A stretch of DNA of 64,000 nt, taken from positions 62,001 to 126,000 of the forward strand of contig JAIYCV010000041.1 of the NCBI GenBank assembly GCA_027487845.1, given 5' to 3'. The position numbers and the translations under genes are program-made. The notes beneath the pieces are model-generated. The model saw only the letters and a program-made list of their open reading frames with translations, was not told the DNA's origin and did no database searches. Shown piece after piece: positions 44,344 to 53,254 of this stretch. Every line of letters begins with the position of its first letter. The stretch's first letter is position 1. This DNA is from Flammeovirgaceae bacterium (GTDB taxonomy: Bacteria > Bacteroidota > Bacteroidia > Cytophagales > Cyclobacteriaceae).

Positions 44344-45369
44344 ATGCGTATTCTTCTAGTCGGAGCAGATAAAACATTTTCAATAGAAAATTACTACTAT
44401 AACTACCTAACAGAGGCTGGTGTAACGGTTGATCGATTCTTAGCACAAAACATTTTTTATGAGTTATATGAGAAAAGCTCACTAAGTAAAATTGGCTTTA
44501 GATTAGGTTTCACTTCCAATATCTACAACCCAATCAATAGACTTTTTAAAAAGGCGGTAGAAACTTATAAACCAGATATCGTTTGGGTATTTAAAGGGAT
44601 GGAGCTATATCCAGAAGCCCTTCATTGGGTGAAGGATCAACGGATAAAACTGGTAAATTACAATCCAGACAATCCTTTTTTATTTTCTGGAAGGGGCAGT
44701 GGTAATAGTAATATCACGAAATCAATAGGTTTATATGATTTGCATTTCACTTACAATAAAGAAATTGAAAATGAGATAAATGAAAAATTTAATAACTCGA
44801 AAGTATGTTACCTCCCATTTGGTTTTGATTTGACCGAGGAAACTTTCTTACACTGTAGGCAACTACCTGAGATCAATGAGTGTTGTTTTTTAGGAAACCC
44901 TGATAAAAGTAGAGTTAGTTTTATAAAAACGATTGCCCAAGCCGGTATTAAGGTTAACGTATTCGGACACGGATGGAAGCGATTCATTTCGCATGATAAT
45001 GTCGTTATTGGTGATGCAGTTTATGGAATCAGGCTTTGGGAAGTACTTAGGCAATATCGCGTTCAGTTAAACTTAATGAGACCGCATAATTTAAATTCGC
45101 ATAATATGCGAACATTTGAGATACCCGCTGTTGGAGGTGTAATGATAGCACCGCGGACAGCTGAGCATGAATTGTTTTTTGAAAATACGAAGCAAGCTTT
45201 TTTGTATCGAGATGCGGTGGAATGCATTTCGTTGATAAAAGAAATTTTGAACTTTTCTACACGGCAAGTTCAGCAGGTTCGCAAGGCAGCACGCGAGAAG
45301 TCAGTTAGTGCTGGTTATAGTTATAGAGAACGTGCGCAGCAAGCACTAATTCATTTGCAAGCGCTTTGA
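44344..45369 (+). CDS. CgeB-like glycosyltransferase
   Basis: A 341-residue GT-B protein of the CgeB/spore-maturation type: ILLVGADKTFSIENYYYNYL, DIVWVFKGMELYPEAL, LVNYNPDNPF, CCFLGNPDKSRVSFI and the C-terminal block RTFEIPAVGGVMIAPRTAEHELFFE, which is typical for the family's donor-side region. CgeB-like proteins are widespread in Bacteroidota and Proteobacteria sugar loci with mostly unknown substrates. Upstream is the 279-bp space; downstream is a 54-bp gap. Confidence 0.78.
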   Translation: MRILLVGADKTFSIENYYYNYLTEAGVTVDRFLAQNIFYELYEKSSLSKIGFRLGFTSNIYNPINRLFKKAVETYKPDIVWVFKGMELYPEALHWVKDQRIKLVNYNPDNPFLFSGRGSGNSNITKSIGLYDLHFTYNKEIENEINEKFNNSKVCYLPFGFDLTEETFLHCRQLPEINECCFLGNPDKSRVSFIKTIAQAGIKVNVFGHGWKRFISHDNVVIGDAVYGIRLWEVLRQYRVQLNLMRPHNLNSHNMRTFEIPAVGGVMIAPRTAEHELFFENTKQAFLYRDAVECISLIKEILNFSTRQVQQVRKAAREKSVSAGYSYRERAQQALIHLQAL

Positions 45370-45423
45370 GCGGAGTTACGATAGTTCGAGATTTCTTCGT
45401 TAAGCTGTTTTTAGATATCTATC

Positions 45424-46575
45424 GTGGATAATAAAAGGAGAAACATTGTGGTTGCGATCTACTCTCATGCAGAGCTGTATCCTCCAACCCTAAACGCAAT
45501 AGGAGAGTTGGCAAAAGTATTTAAACAAGTGATACTAGTTCAGAGAAACCATATTGAAGGTAATTGGACTTATCCGCCCAACGTCTTCGTTGTTTCTCAC
45601 GGTAATTTAATGACTGCTCGCCAGCAAGAAAGCGCTTCTTTGTTTTTAAAATCTTGGTTGTTTATTTCATTTTGCATGAAACTTTATGCCCAAATTTTAA
45701 AATATAGGCCAAATACAATTCTACTGTACGATACTATTGCACTTTTTTCGTTTAGCATGATTCACAGGCTAATGCCATTCACCAGCAAGATATGGTATCA
45801 TAACCACGATGTTAGTGAGCTTAAGTTAGTTAGGAAATTTTCGATTTCATGGTTTGCCATAAAATCCGAACACAAATATTTTAAATACCTTAACTTGTTT
45901 TCTGTTCCGGCAATGGAGAGATTATCATATTTCCCTTTGAATGAATTTAACGGAAAGCATTTTTTTATTCCCAATTACCCGTCCGTAGCATTCTACTCGA
46001 AATTTTACCGACCTAATAAAATAACAGATTCAGTCAAGTTGGTTTATCAGGGACACGCAAGCGAATTACACGGGCTTGAAGAAATTATCGAGTTGCTGCC
46101 GCGGAAAATTCTGGATAAGTATATCTATCTAGTTATCAAAGGACCTTGTACACAGGATTATCGAATGGTGCTTGAGGAAAAAGCAAGGAAATTTGGAGCA
46201 CTGGACAAAATCAGTTTCTTTGGAATTTCTACTTATTCAGAGGTACCTAGAATAGCAGCAACCTGCCACATCGGTATTGGTATTCATGCTAAAAGTGACA
46301 TAATGAATACAACTTTAGGAACTGCCTCAAACAAGTTATACGAATATGCCGCGCTAGGTTTACCCATTCTTTATTTTGACTCAACCCATTTTAATCAACA
46401 TCTGGCAGACTGTGAATGGGCATTTCCTGTTAAACTAGACTCAAATTCAATAGCAAAAGCCATCGAATCAATTATCGAAGACTACGATAGTTTGTCTGAG
46501 AAGGCGCATACTAATTTTCTTAAATGTCTTAATTATGAATTTGAGTTTGCGAGAGTTCGTAATTTTTTGACCTAA
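45424..46575 (+). CDS. Glycosyltransferase, GT-B fold (GT4-like)
   Basis: A 383-residue protein with NIVVAIYSHAELYPPTLNAIGELA, TILLYDTIALFSF, IWYHNHDVSELK, VPAMERLSYF, VKLVYQGHASELHGLEEIIELL (hinge and donor domain) and SNKLYEYAALGLPILYF (donor-binding region). This is a GT4-like enzyme with a lengthened N-domain; the donor is unknown. It begins with GTG (MDNKRRN) and has no closer ATG. The longest non-coding stretch in the window follows it. Confidence 0.75.
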   Translation: MDNKRRNIVVAIYSHAELYPPTLNAIGELAKVFKQVILVQRNHIEGNWTYPPNVFVVSHGNLMTARQQESASLFLKSWLFISFCMKLYAQILKYRPNTILLYDTIALFSFSMIHRLMPFTSKIWYHNHDVSELKLVRKFSISWFAIKSEHKYFKYLNLFSVPAMERLSYFPLNEFNGKHFFIPNYPSVAFYSKFYRPNKITDSVKLVYQGHASELHGLEEIIELLPRKILDKYIYLVIKGPCTQDYRMVLEEKARKFGALDKISFFGISTYSEVPRIAATCHIGIGIHAKSDIMNTTLGTASNKLYEYAALGLPILYFDSTHFNQHLADCEWAFPVKLDSNSIAKAIESIIEDYDSLSEKAHTNFLKCLNYEFEFARVRNFLT

Positions 46576-47240
46576 AATTAGATTCAAAAGCACCTTATCT
46601 CTTTGAATGTTTTTTTTGATGTGATCAAAAGGTAATGAGAAATATTGGAATCAGCGATTGCGCATAAAACATTTTTATTGACAAACGGAATTTGTTTTTT
46701 TTAGAGTAATTAGCAAATTTCTATCTCAGCGAAAGTAGCCTAGATTATCAGGGTTTTGAAAACCAACTTTCATGGCTTACGCACAAAATAAAGTTTTATT
46801 TAGTGGCATCTCCGAAAAAATTAGAATGAAGTAGTCTAATATTTGAGTTTCAAAAGAAGAATGATACAATGACTTTTAATTAGCAGTGTTACTAGAGTTT
46901 CGTTTCTGCAATACTTTTTTTGTCTGAGTGTCAACTACCTAGTATTTTGAAAAACTGAATTTGTAAGCTAACTAACTTCGAATTTTTGAGTTCGTCAAGT
47001 ATCATCTGATATCAATAGCGAGATAAAAATTCAGTAACTATTTCCATCATTTTTTGATTTTGTGGTGCTATCTTCCACGAATTTTCTAAACGAGCAGGTT
47101 ATTAAAATGGAGAGCTGTCGATTTCCTACTTGTGATTTCAAATAGCTCTTGAATAAAGTATTAATATTGCACTCGAGGTTAAATAGAAAAAAAACGTTTA
47201 CACAAAGAACAGTAAAAGTTTTTTTTAAAAAGTGGGTAAA
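46576..47240. other. Longest intergenic gap (about 665 bp), no gene seen
   Basis: The stretch is strongly AT-rich. I find no coding frame with glycosyltransferase-like or other recognisable content; a minus-strand frame near 47031-47273 has no domain and overlaps the start of the next gene. Two AT hairpins lie close after the upstream gene: TTTTGAT/ATCAAAA with a 3-nt loop (46614-46630), and a 5-bp stem followed by eight T at 46681-46702. Nothing matches an insertion-sequence end or a tRNA. The gap may hold a promoter for the polymerase-side genes, but I cannot point to one. Confidence 0.5.
46681..46702 (+). terminator. Weak terminator-like hairpin with T-run
   Basis: A 5-bp stem ACAAA/TTTGT around CGGAA is followed directly by eight T. 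The stem is short and AT-rich, so it is a weak candidate for termination after the glycosyltransferase gene that ends about 105 bp upstream. Confidence 0.25.
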
Positions 47241-48239
47241 ATGAAGATAGTCTATTTTTTCAGAAAGCGTCAAAACGGTTCGTATAGTATTGAAAGCGTA
47301 TTCAGGGAAATTAGCAGATTGCTACCCTCAGATATTTTTCCTATGCTAAAGGAATTAAAATTCCACAGTAAAGGTTTTCTTCCACGCATAGCTATTGCAT
47401 TGCAGGCTTTTTTCAATCAAGCAGATATAAATCATGTTACGGGCGATATTCATTTTATAACTTTATTTTTGAAGGGTAAAAGCACCATTCTTACCATTCA
47501 TGATATTGGATTTGTAAACCACCCTAGTAAGATTAAGCGATTTTTATTGAAGCAGTTTTGGCTGGTATTGCCTTTGATGAAAGTCGCTCGCATAACGGTG
47601 GTTTCAAATGCCACTAAGGCTGAGATACTAAAAATAGCTGGCTCCCAGTTTGAATCAAAGATAGATGTTATTTATAATGGTCTTCACGAAAGATACAAGC
47701 CTAATGTTAAAGAATTTCCTGCGGCTAATCCTACAATTCTTCAAATAGGCACGAAACATAACAAAAATCTATCTAGATTGATCGAAGCAATCGCGCCTTT
47801 AAATTGCAGGCTTGAAATTATAGGGGAGTTAAATGGCGAACAAATTGATTTGTTAGCTAAAAACAAAATTGTTTTTAGCAATGTGCGCGATGTTACGGAC
47901 GATCAGGTACTTGAGAGTTACAACAGAGCCGACATTGTTTCTTTCATTTCAACTTACGAAGGCTTCGGTTTACCCATTATTGAAGCCAACGCAATAGGGC
48001 GTGTGGTTATAACTAGTAATTTATTGAGTATGCCAGAAGTTGGCGGGAATGCCGCTCATTTTGTAAATCCATTCGATGTCAGCGCAATAAGAGCTGGTTT
48101 TGAACTTATTATTAGCGATCAGTTTTATCGTGAAAGTCTTATTTTAAATGGTTTTGAAAATGTGAAGCGTTTTCAAAAGGAAAAGATTGTTGGCCAATAC
48201 GTACAACTTTATCGCTCATTACTAAGCAAAATACGTTGA
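47241..48239 (+). CDS. GT4 family glycosyltransferase
   Basis: A 332-residue GT-B enzyme: MKIVYFFRKRQNGSYSIESVF, INHVTGDIHFI, STILTIHDIGFVNHPSKI, ITVVSNATKAEIL, TILQIGTKHNKNLSRLIEAI (hinge) and YEGFGLPIIEANAIGRVVI (EX7E). The domain order fits mannosyltransferase-like GT4 proteins. ATG 47241 is chosen over a GTG three codons upstream. Its stop codon overlaps the TTGA start of the polymerase gene, so it is probably made together with Wzy. Confidence 0.87.
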   Translation: MKIVYFFRKRQNGSYSIESVFREISRLLPSDIFPMLKELKFHSKGFLPRIAIALQAFFNQADINHVTGDIHFITLFLKGKSTILTIHDIGFVNHPSKIKRFLLKQFWLVLPLMKVARITVVSNATKAEILKIAGSQFESKIDVIYNGLHERYKPNVKEFPAANPTILQIGTKHNKNLSRLIEAIAPLNCRLEIIGELNGEQIDLLAKNKIVFSNVRDVTDDQVLESYNRADIVSFISTYEGFGLPIIEANAIGRVVITSNLLSMPEVGGNAAHFVNPFDVSAIRAGFELIISDQFYRESLILNGFENVKRFQKEKIVGQYVQLYRSLLSKIR

Positions 48240-49501
48240 GTTATTTTTTAAACCTTTATACGGTAACTGCTTTTTTAGTATTTTCATATTTGCTGTTCAT
48301 TAAGCAAGGGGGAAAGCTATTCCCAATACTTTACCTTTTCCTTTTCACCTATTTTCTCCAGTATGTCTATTCGGTTTACCTGATTTATAATGAGTATCCC
48401 ATCTTAAAGGCTCAAATGAAAATTCCGCAGGAACAATATTTTGATTACGCCATACCTGCCCTTTTCTTTTTGTTTGCGGGGGTCTTTATTTTTAACAAAA
48501 ATGTTTCACTTACAGGGTTATTATCAAGAATTGACAAAGAATCCGCCAACAAATTGGGTTGGTTGTTGATTGGGCTATCGTATGCATTTGATGTTGGGGC
48601 TTTTTTAGGAATACCTGCTTTAGGTTCTTTCCTTTCTTTCACTGTTTATCTAAAATACGTAGGTGCAATGGCGTTGTTTTTTTCTCCGTCAGTCCTTAAC
48701 ACCTATCTTATTTTATCGACTTTTATTGCGCTTGCCAATAGTGCCCTTAGAGGTGGTATTTTTATTGATTTTTTTGTATGGTCAACCTATTTCTTTTTAA
48801 TCGCTAGTTTAAAATTTAAACTATCTTTTTCCGTGAGAATTCTTTTTGCAGTGTTGGCTATACCAACGCTGATAATAATTCAATCGATTAAGAAAGAGTA
48901 TCGAGACGCTACTTGGAGTGGTAAGGAAAACGCTGGCCTTGAAACTCTTGGTGAATTAGCAGAAGAGGAGCAATTGCGGGTAGAAAAGAAAAATGATTTG
49001 GCTAACTCAGTCGGTGTTGTGAGAACAGTCGGTCGATTAAATCAGGGTTGGCATTTAGGTCGTGTGTTGCGATGGGTGCCAAAATATCGGGCATTTTCGG
49101 GTGGCGAAGAGTTTTGGGGAGATATTGAAGGGACTCTGTTACCAAGAGCATTTTTTCCAAATAAGAAAGTAATTGGGGGGCAAGCGAAGTTTTTGGAATT
49201 TACTGGTTATAAGTTGATAGGAGGAACCTCTATGACAATTGGAGTTCTTGGCGATTTTTTTATAAATTTTGGAAGAGAAGGATCTTTTTTAGGGCTATTT
49301 ATTTTTGGTGCGTTAGTTTCTAGATTATTGTATAGCTTCGTTAAAAAGTATGTTATTGACGATCCAATTAACTTTGTATGGATTCCCTTCTTGTTCAGTT
49401 ACTTGATACGAGCCAATAACGATTTCTATATAGTAATCAATAGCTTTGTGAAGGGCTACCTTATTTTTCTAGCGGTAAACTACCTTCGGAAAAGAATGTG
49501 A
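48236..49501 (+). CDS. wzy: O-antigen polymerase-like membrane protein (Wzy-like)
   Basis: A 421-residue protein with about ten hydrophobic segments and a larger hydrophilic loop near residues 215-310 (KKEYRDATWSGKENAG, EFWGDIEGTLLPRAFFPNKK). This fits an O-antigen/exopolysaccharide polymerase, though the family is too variable for a firm call from sequence. The late loop LIGGTSMTIGVLGDFFINFGREG resembles other Bacteroidota polymerases. It would join repeat units in the periplasm, in the pathway that ends at the Wzc/Wza pair. The TTG start overlaps the previous stop by four bases. Confidence 0.72.
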   Translation: MSYFLNLYTVTAFLVFSYLLFIKQGGKLFPILYLFLFTYFLQYVYSVYLIYNEYPILKAQMKIPQEQYFDYAIPALFFLFAGVFIFNKNVSLTGLLSRIDKESANKLGWLLIGLSYAFDVGAFLGIPALGSFLSFTVYLKYVGAMALFFSPSVLNTYLILSTFIALANSALRGGIFIDFFVWSTYFFLIASLKFKLSFSVRILFAVLAIPTLIIIQSIKKEYRDATWSGKENAGLETLGELAEEEQLRVEKKNDLANSVGVVRTVGRLNQGWHLGRVLRWVPKYRAFSGGEEFWGDIEGTLLPRAFFPNKKVIGGQAKFLEFTGYKLIGGTSMTIGVLGDFFINFGREGSFLGLFIFGALVSRLLYSFVKKYVIDDPINFVWIPFLFSYLIRANNDFYIVINSFVKGYLIFLAVNYLRKRM

Positions 49502-49529
49502 GAAGGTGTTATGGTATTTGTAAACAATT

Positions 49530-50630
49530 TTGAGAGTTTTTATTTTATACCCTTACTATTGGCCTCACTTTAAGGCAGGCGGACCTACCCAGTCGTTATT
49601 TAACCTTGTGTCATTGTTTAATCACAAAGTTAGTTTCTATGTGATCTCATTAGATAGAGATATAGATGGCGCGCCTCCAACTAACGCTATACAAAGTAAA
49701 AGGTGGGTGTCGGGACCCAATGGTGAGCAAATTTATTTCACTCATCGAATTACAATAATGCTCGTTTTACGCCTCCTTTATCAAATAAAGCCTTCTACGT
49801 TATACATTAACGGGATCTTCAATTTCCAGACAACAATTTCAGGGCTAATTTCTCATACTCTTTTTGGACTTAATACTATCATTTCTCCAAGGGGAATGTT
49901 GCAGTCATGGGCACTCAAAAAAAAGAGTTTCAAGAAAAGAATATACTTGTTTTTGATTAAATTTCTGTTGAATAAAAGGCAAGTATGGCATGCCACAGAT
50001 ATCAACGAGTCTAAAGATATAGTAAGGGTTTTTAAATCGGAATCTATTTTTATTGCTCCCAATGTTCCGCGGAGGGTGAGTGCCTTTAAGGAGCAGGAGT
50101 CGCCAATTGGTGCGAAAACCAGGTTAGTTTTTTTGTCACTAATAAACTCAAACAAGAATTTGCACTTGGTTATCAATGCAGTGAATGAAAACGCACAGTT
50201 TACGTTAGACATATTTGGTCCAATTGCTGACGAAAAATATTGGGACTTTTGTAGAAAGTCCATTAAGAATCAGCAAATAGTATATCGGGGATCAATACCC
50301 GCTTGGACTGTTCCTGAAACACTCAAGGAGTATCATTTTTTTGTTTTGCCTACGCTTGGTGAAAACTTTGGGCATGCAATCTTTGACTCCCTAGCTTCTA
50401 GCTTACCAGTTATTATTACTAGAAATACGCCTTGGCAAGACATTGAAAAAAATAGATGCGGCTTCTATATTGACTTAGCAAAGAGCGATTCACTTAACAA
50501 AATTTTGAAAACGATTATCAGTATCAGTAATGAAGAATACCAATCGTATCGCCAAAATAGTTTTAATTATGCCACAACCTATTGGCAACAAAACGATTAT
50601 TATTCACACTATAAATTTTTGATCGGTTAG
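49530..50630 (+). CDS. GT4 family glycosyltransferase
   Basis: A 366-residue GT-B protein: RVFILYPYYWPHFKAGGPTQSLFNLV, LYINGIFNFQTTISGLI, IISPRGMLQSWALKKKSFKK (a block common in WcaI/GumH-like enzymes), RLVFLSLINSNKNLHLVINAV and LPTLGENFGHAIFDSLASSLPVI (EX7E-type motif with Glu-Asn-Phe-Gly-His). The start is TTG (MRVFI), as no ATG precedes the conserved core. It sits between the polymerase and the SGNH protein gene, with only one base before the latter. Confidence 0.86.
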   Translation: MRVFILYPYYWPHFKAGGPTQSLFNLVSLFNHKVSFYVISLDRDIDGAPPTNAIQSKRWVSGPNGEQIYFTHRITIMLVLRLLYQIKPSTLYINGIFNFQTTISGLISHTLFGLNTIISPRGMLQSWALKKKSFKKRIYLFLIKFLLNKRQVWHATDINESKDIVRVFKSESIFIAPNVPRRVSAFKEQESPIGAKTRLVFLSLINSNKNLHLVINAVNENAQFTLDIFGPIADEKYWDFCRKSIKNQQIVYRGSIPAWTVPETLKEYHFFVLPTLGENFGHAIFDSLASSLPVIITRNTPWQDIEKNRCGFYIDLAKSDSLNKILKTIISISNEEYQSYRQNSFNYATTYWQQNDYYSHYKFLIG

Positions 50631-50631
50631 C

Positions 50632-51777
50632 ATGATGAAGAATAGATACCTGTTGGTTCAGTTGTGTATAAGTTTTTTGAGTTCTTATTTTATAGTCACC
50701 ACTTTTTTTTCCGGTGAAACCAAATTTGACGAACTTGCATTGGGAACAGAAACAGTTACCTATTTGGCAGTTGATGCACAAGGCAATGCAATCCATCTTC
50801 AGAAGACAGATTTGATGGAGAGTGATGGATTTGTGAAGGCTTGGAAAGCAAGGGGCTCAAAACCTGTAACGCTATTTCTAGGCAATTCCCAAACGCATAG
50901 CATTAACCAGCAAAAAGAGAACGAAGTCAATTACGTGGAACTGCTCCACAAGTCAAGACTGAATTTAGGAACTGATATTATGTGTATAAGTATACCAAAT
51001 GCAGGCCTACAAGAATTTTATCTAATTTATGATTACTGGAAAAAAATATTGCCCATCAAGTATTTGATTGTCCCTATTTTTATGGATGATATGCGGGAAG
51101 ATGGCATACGAGATTATTATTTTGCGGATTTGATTACTGGAAAGTACCAAATATCTGATACGAGCATTTTGATCTCAAAAAAAATCAATAGAGAATTGCA
51201 AACTTTTTGGCGTGCGCAGCAACAAGTGGTTCAAACAAATGACGTTCACACTAAGGAGGTAGTTACTTTTCAGGAACTTTCGGAATCGTTCTTGAACCGG
51301 AATTTGGAGCGTTATCAGGTTTGGGCGAATAGACCAAACTTGAGGGGTGAATTTTTTAATTGGTTGTATAAACTTAGAAATAGTGTTTTCGGGATTAAGG
51401 CAAGCACTATTAGGAGGATGATACCCCAGCGATATAATGACAACATGGAAGCATTGAGGGCGATCGTGAAAGCTTCCACAAGTGAGGGAAAAAAGGTAAT
51501 CGTATACATACCTCCCATAAGATATGATGTTAAGCTTCCCTATGATTCTATTCAATACACAACATTTAAAAAGGAGATACAAACCTTGGCTGACGGTTTT
51601 CAAGATAAAATGGTTGTGTACAAGAATTTTGAAAGTATTATTCCGGGAGAGCTATGGGGTTACAAGGCAGCGACTAACCTGGATGCAAAACGCGAAATTG
51701 ATTATATGCATTTTAAATTTAAAGGCCATCAAATATTGGCAGATTCACTCAGTAAGGCGTTAGATCAAGCTAATTAA
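50632..51777 (+). CDS. SGNH-hydrolase-like protein, partner of MBOAT acyltransferase
   Basis: A 381-residue protein with one N-terminal membrane helix (residues 6-26) and a periplasmic SGNH-type domain. The nucleophile lies in FLGNSQTHS (Ser86), and the Asp-x-x-His dyad is DYMHF (Asp357, His360). AlgJ/AlgX-, DltD- and PatB-like proteins of this kind receive acyl groups from an MBOAT membrane partner and put them on a glycan. The MBOAT gene follows after four bases, so the two almost certainly work together on acetylation of the exported polymer. Confidence 0.75.
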   Translation: MMKNRYLLVQLCISFLSSYFIVTTFFSGETKFDELALGTETVTYLAVDAQGNAIHLQKTDLMESDGFVKAWKARGSKPVTLFLGNSQTHSINQQKENEVNYVELLHKSRLNLGTDIMCISIPNAGLQEFYLIYDYWKKILPIKYLIVPIFMDDMREDGIRDYYFADLITGKYQISDTSILISKKINRELQTFWRAQQQVVQTNDVHTKEVVTFQELSESFLNRNLERYQVWANRPNLRGEFFNWLYKLRNSVFGIKASTIRRMIPQRYNDNMEALRAIVKASTSEGKKVIVYIPPIRYDVKLPYDSIQYTTFKKEIQTLADGFQDKMVVYKNFESIIPGELWGYKAATNLDAKREIDYMHFKFKGHQILADSLSKALDQAN

Positions 51778-51781
51778 ACCA

Positions 51782-53248
51782 ATGGTATTTAACTCTGTCA
51801 CCTTTATTATTTTTCTTACCTCAGTAATTACCTTTTATTGGTTTTTGCCAAAAAAGATAAGGATGTGGATGTTACTATTCGCAAGCTGTATTTTCTATGG
51901 GTTTTGGAGATGGGAATACCTGAGTGTCATGTTTATTTCAGCATTGACCGACTATTTTACAGCTATCGAAATAGAAAAAACACCGCTTAAAAATAAGAAA
52001 AGGCGAAACGGACTGCTTGCAATTACGTTAGTTGTCAACTTGGGATTGCTTTGCTATTTCAAGTACTTATACTTCTTCACAGAGAATGCCAATTCGGTTC
52101 TAAACTTCTTCAATATTGATTTTAGTCTTCCGTTGTGGCGTGTCATTTTGCCCTTCGGAATCAGTTTCTATACATTTGAGACCATTAGCTATACGGTAGA
52201 TGTTTTTCGTGGGTTGATAAAAGCGGAGAGAAGCTTTCTTAATTATGGGCTTTTTGTTACTTTCTTCCCCAAGCTCGTTGCGGGGCCTATTCAGCGAGCA
52301 GGGGAGTTGCTCCCCCAACTAAAAGAAAGACCTTCCTTTAGATCAATTTATTTAGCAGAAGGACTAAGAAGAATCTTGTGTGGATTATTTTTGAAAGTTG
52401 TCCTAGCAGACAATATCAGCCCTTTTGTTGATGAAGGATTTGCTCAAAATGCCGCTACCTTCTCCGCCATTGATGTATGGATGTTGGCTTTCTTATTCGG
52501 CTTTCAAATTTATTTTGATTTCTCGGCTTATTCTCACATTGCGGTGGGGGCCGCGCAAATGATGGGAATTACAATTCCCGAAAATTTTAACTATCCCTAT
52601 ATCGCTTCCTCGTTCAAAGACTTCTGGAAGCGTTGGCACATCTCTCTCTCTTCTTGGATTCGCGATTACTTATACCTTCCGTTGTCAAATGTAAAAGTCG
52701 TGAAGACAACAGGCGCGGGAGGCATCGGAGAAGGGCTCGAAACCACCAACCAGCAAGCAAAAACAAAAGGTCTATTTCTTACATGGGCTATTATGGGGCT
52801 TTGGCATGGTGCAAATTGGACTTTTGTGTTCTGGGGAGTTTTTCATGCAACTGTCATTTTTTGCGAAAGAAAATTGAAACCGTTGAGAGATAGATTTCCG
52901 TTTTTCAAGATTAGCCTAGTTGGTTGGGCAATAACTTTACCGCTAGTAATGTTAAGCTGGATCCCCTTCCGTGCCAAAAGCTTAGACGACACGTTCATGA
53001 TGTTAAGTAAATTAGCCAGTTTTAAAAACTACACTTTTTATACGATGAGAGAAAATAGTTATATCGTAACGGCTGTTGTTACACTTCTTTTTTTAAGTAA
53101 CTATCTTGCAATGATTTTTTTGGAGGATAGGATAAAGCGAATACCCACGCTCAGCTTTGCAGTGAACTGCGTTAGGTTTACCATCATTATCATTTTCGTT
53201 TTTACATTCTTGCGACCAATTAGTCAATTTATCTATTTCCAATTCTAG
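51782..53248 (+). CDS. MBOAT family O-acyltransferase (AlgI/DltB-like)
   Basis: A 488-residue multi-pass membrane protein. It opens VFNSVTFIIFLTSVITFYWFLPKKIRMWMLL, carries FPKLVAGPIQRAGELLPQL (family motif) and FKDFWKRWHISLSSWIRDYLYLPL, and has the catalytic His in GLWHGANWTFVFWG (His342). AlgI-type proteins pass an acetyl group across the inner membrane to a periplasmic transferase. The SGNH protein upstream is the expected acceptor. An insertion near residues 305-330 is rich in Gly, Thr and Gln (GAGGIGEGLETTNQQ) and lengthens a loop before the catalytic His. Confidence 0.92.
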   Translation: MVFNSVTFIIFLTSVITFYWFLPKKIRMWMLLFASCIFYGFWRWEYLSVMFISALTDYFTAIEIEKTPLKNKKRRNGLLAITLVVNLGLLCYFKYLYFFTENANSVLNFFNIDFSLPLWRVILPFGISFYTFETISYTVDVFRGLIKAERSFLNYGLFVTFFPKLVAGPIQRAGELLPQLKERPSFRSIYLAEGLRRILCGLFLKVVLADNISPFVDEGFAQNAATFSAIDVWMLAFLFGFQIYFDFSAYSHIAVGAAQMMGITIPENFNYPYIASSFKDFWKRWHISLSSWIRDYLYLPLSNVKVVKTTGAGGIGEGLETTNQQAKTKGLFLTWAIMGLWHGANWTFVFWGVFHATVIFCERKLKPLRDRFPFFKISLVGWAITLPLVMLSWIPFRAKSLDDTFMMLSKLASFKNYTFYTMRENSYIVTAVVTLLFLSNYLAMIFLEDRIKRIPTLSFAVNCVRFTIIIIFVFTFLRPISQFIYFQF

Positions 53249-53254
53249 TAAATC

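Noticed and set aside
47031-47273. Minus-strand 80-codon frame in the long gap
   Set aside because: Low-complexity AT-rich translation, no motif, and it overlaps the start of a clear glycosyltransferase gene.
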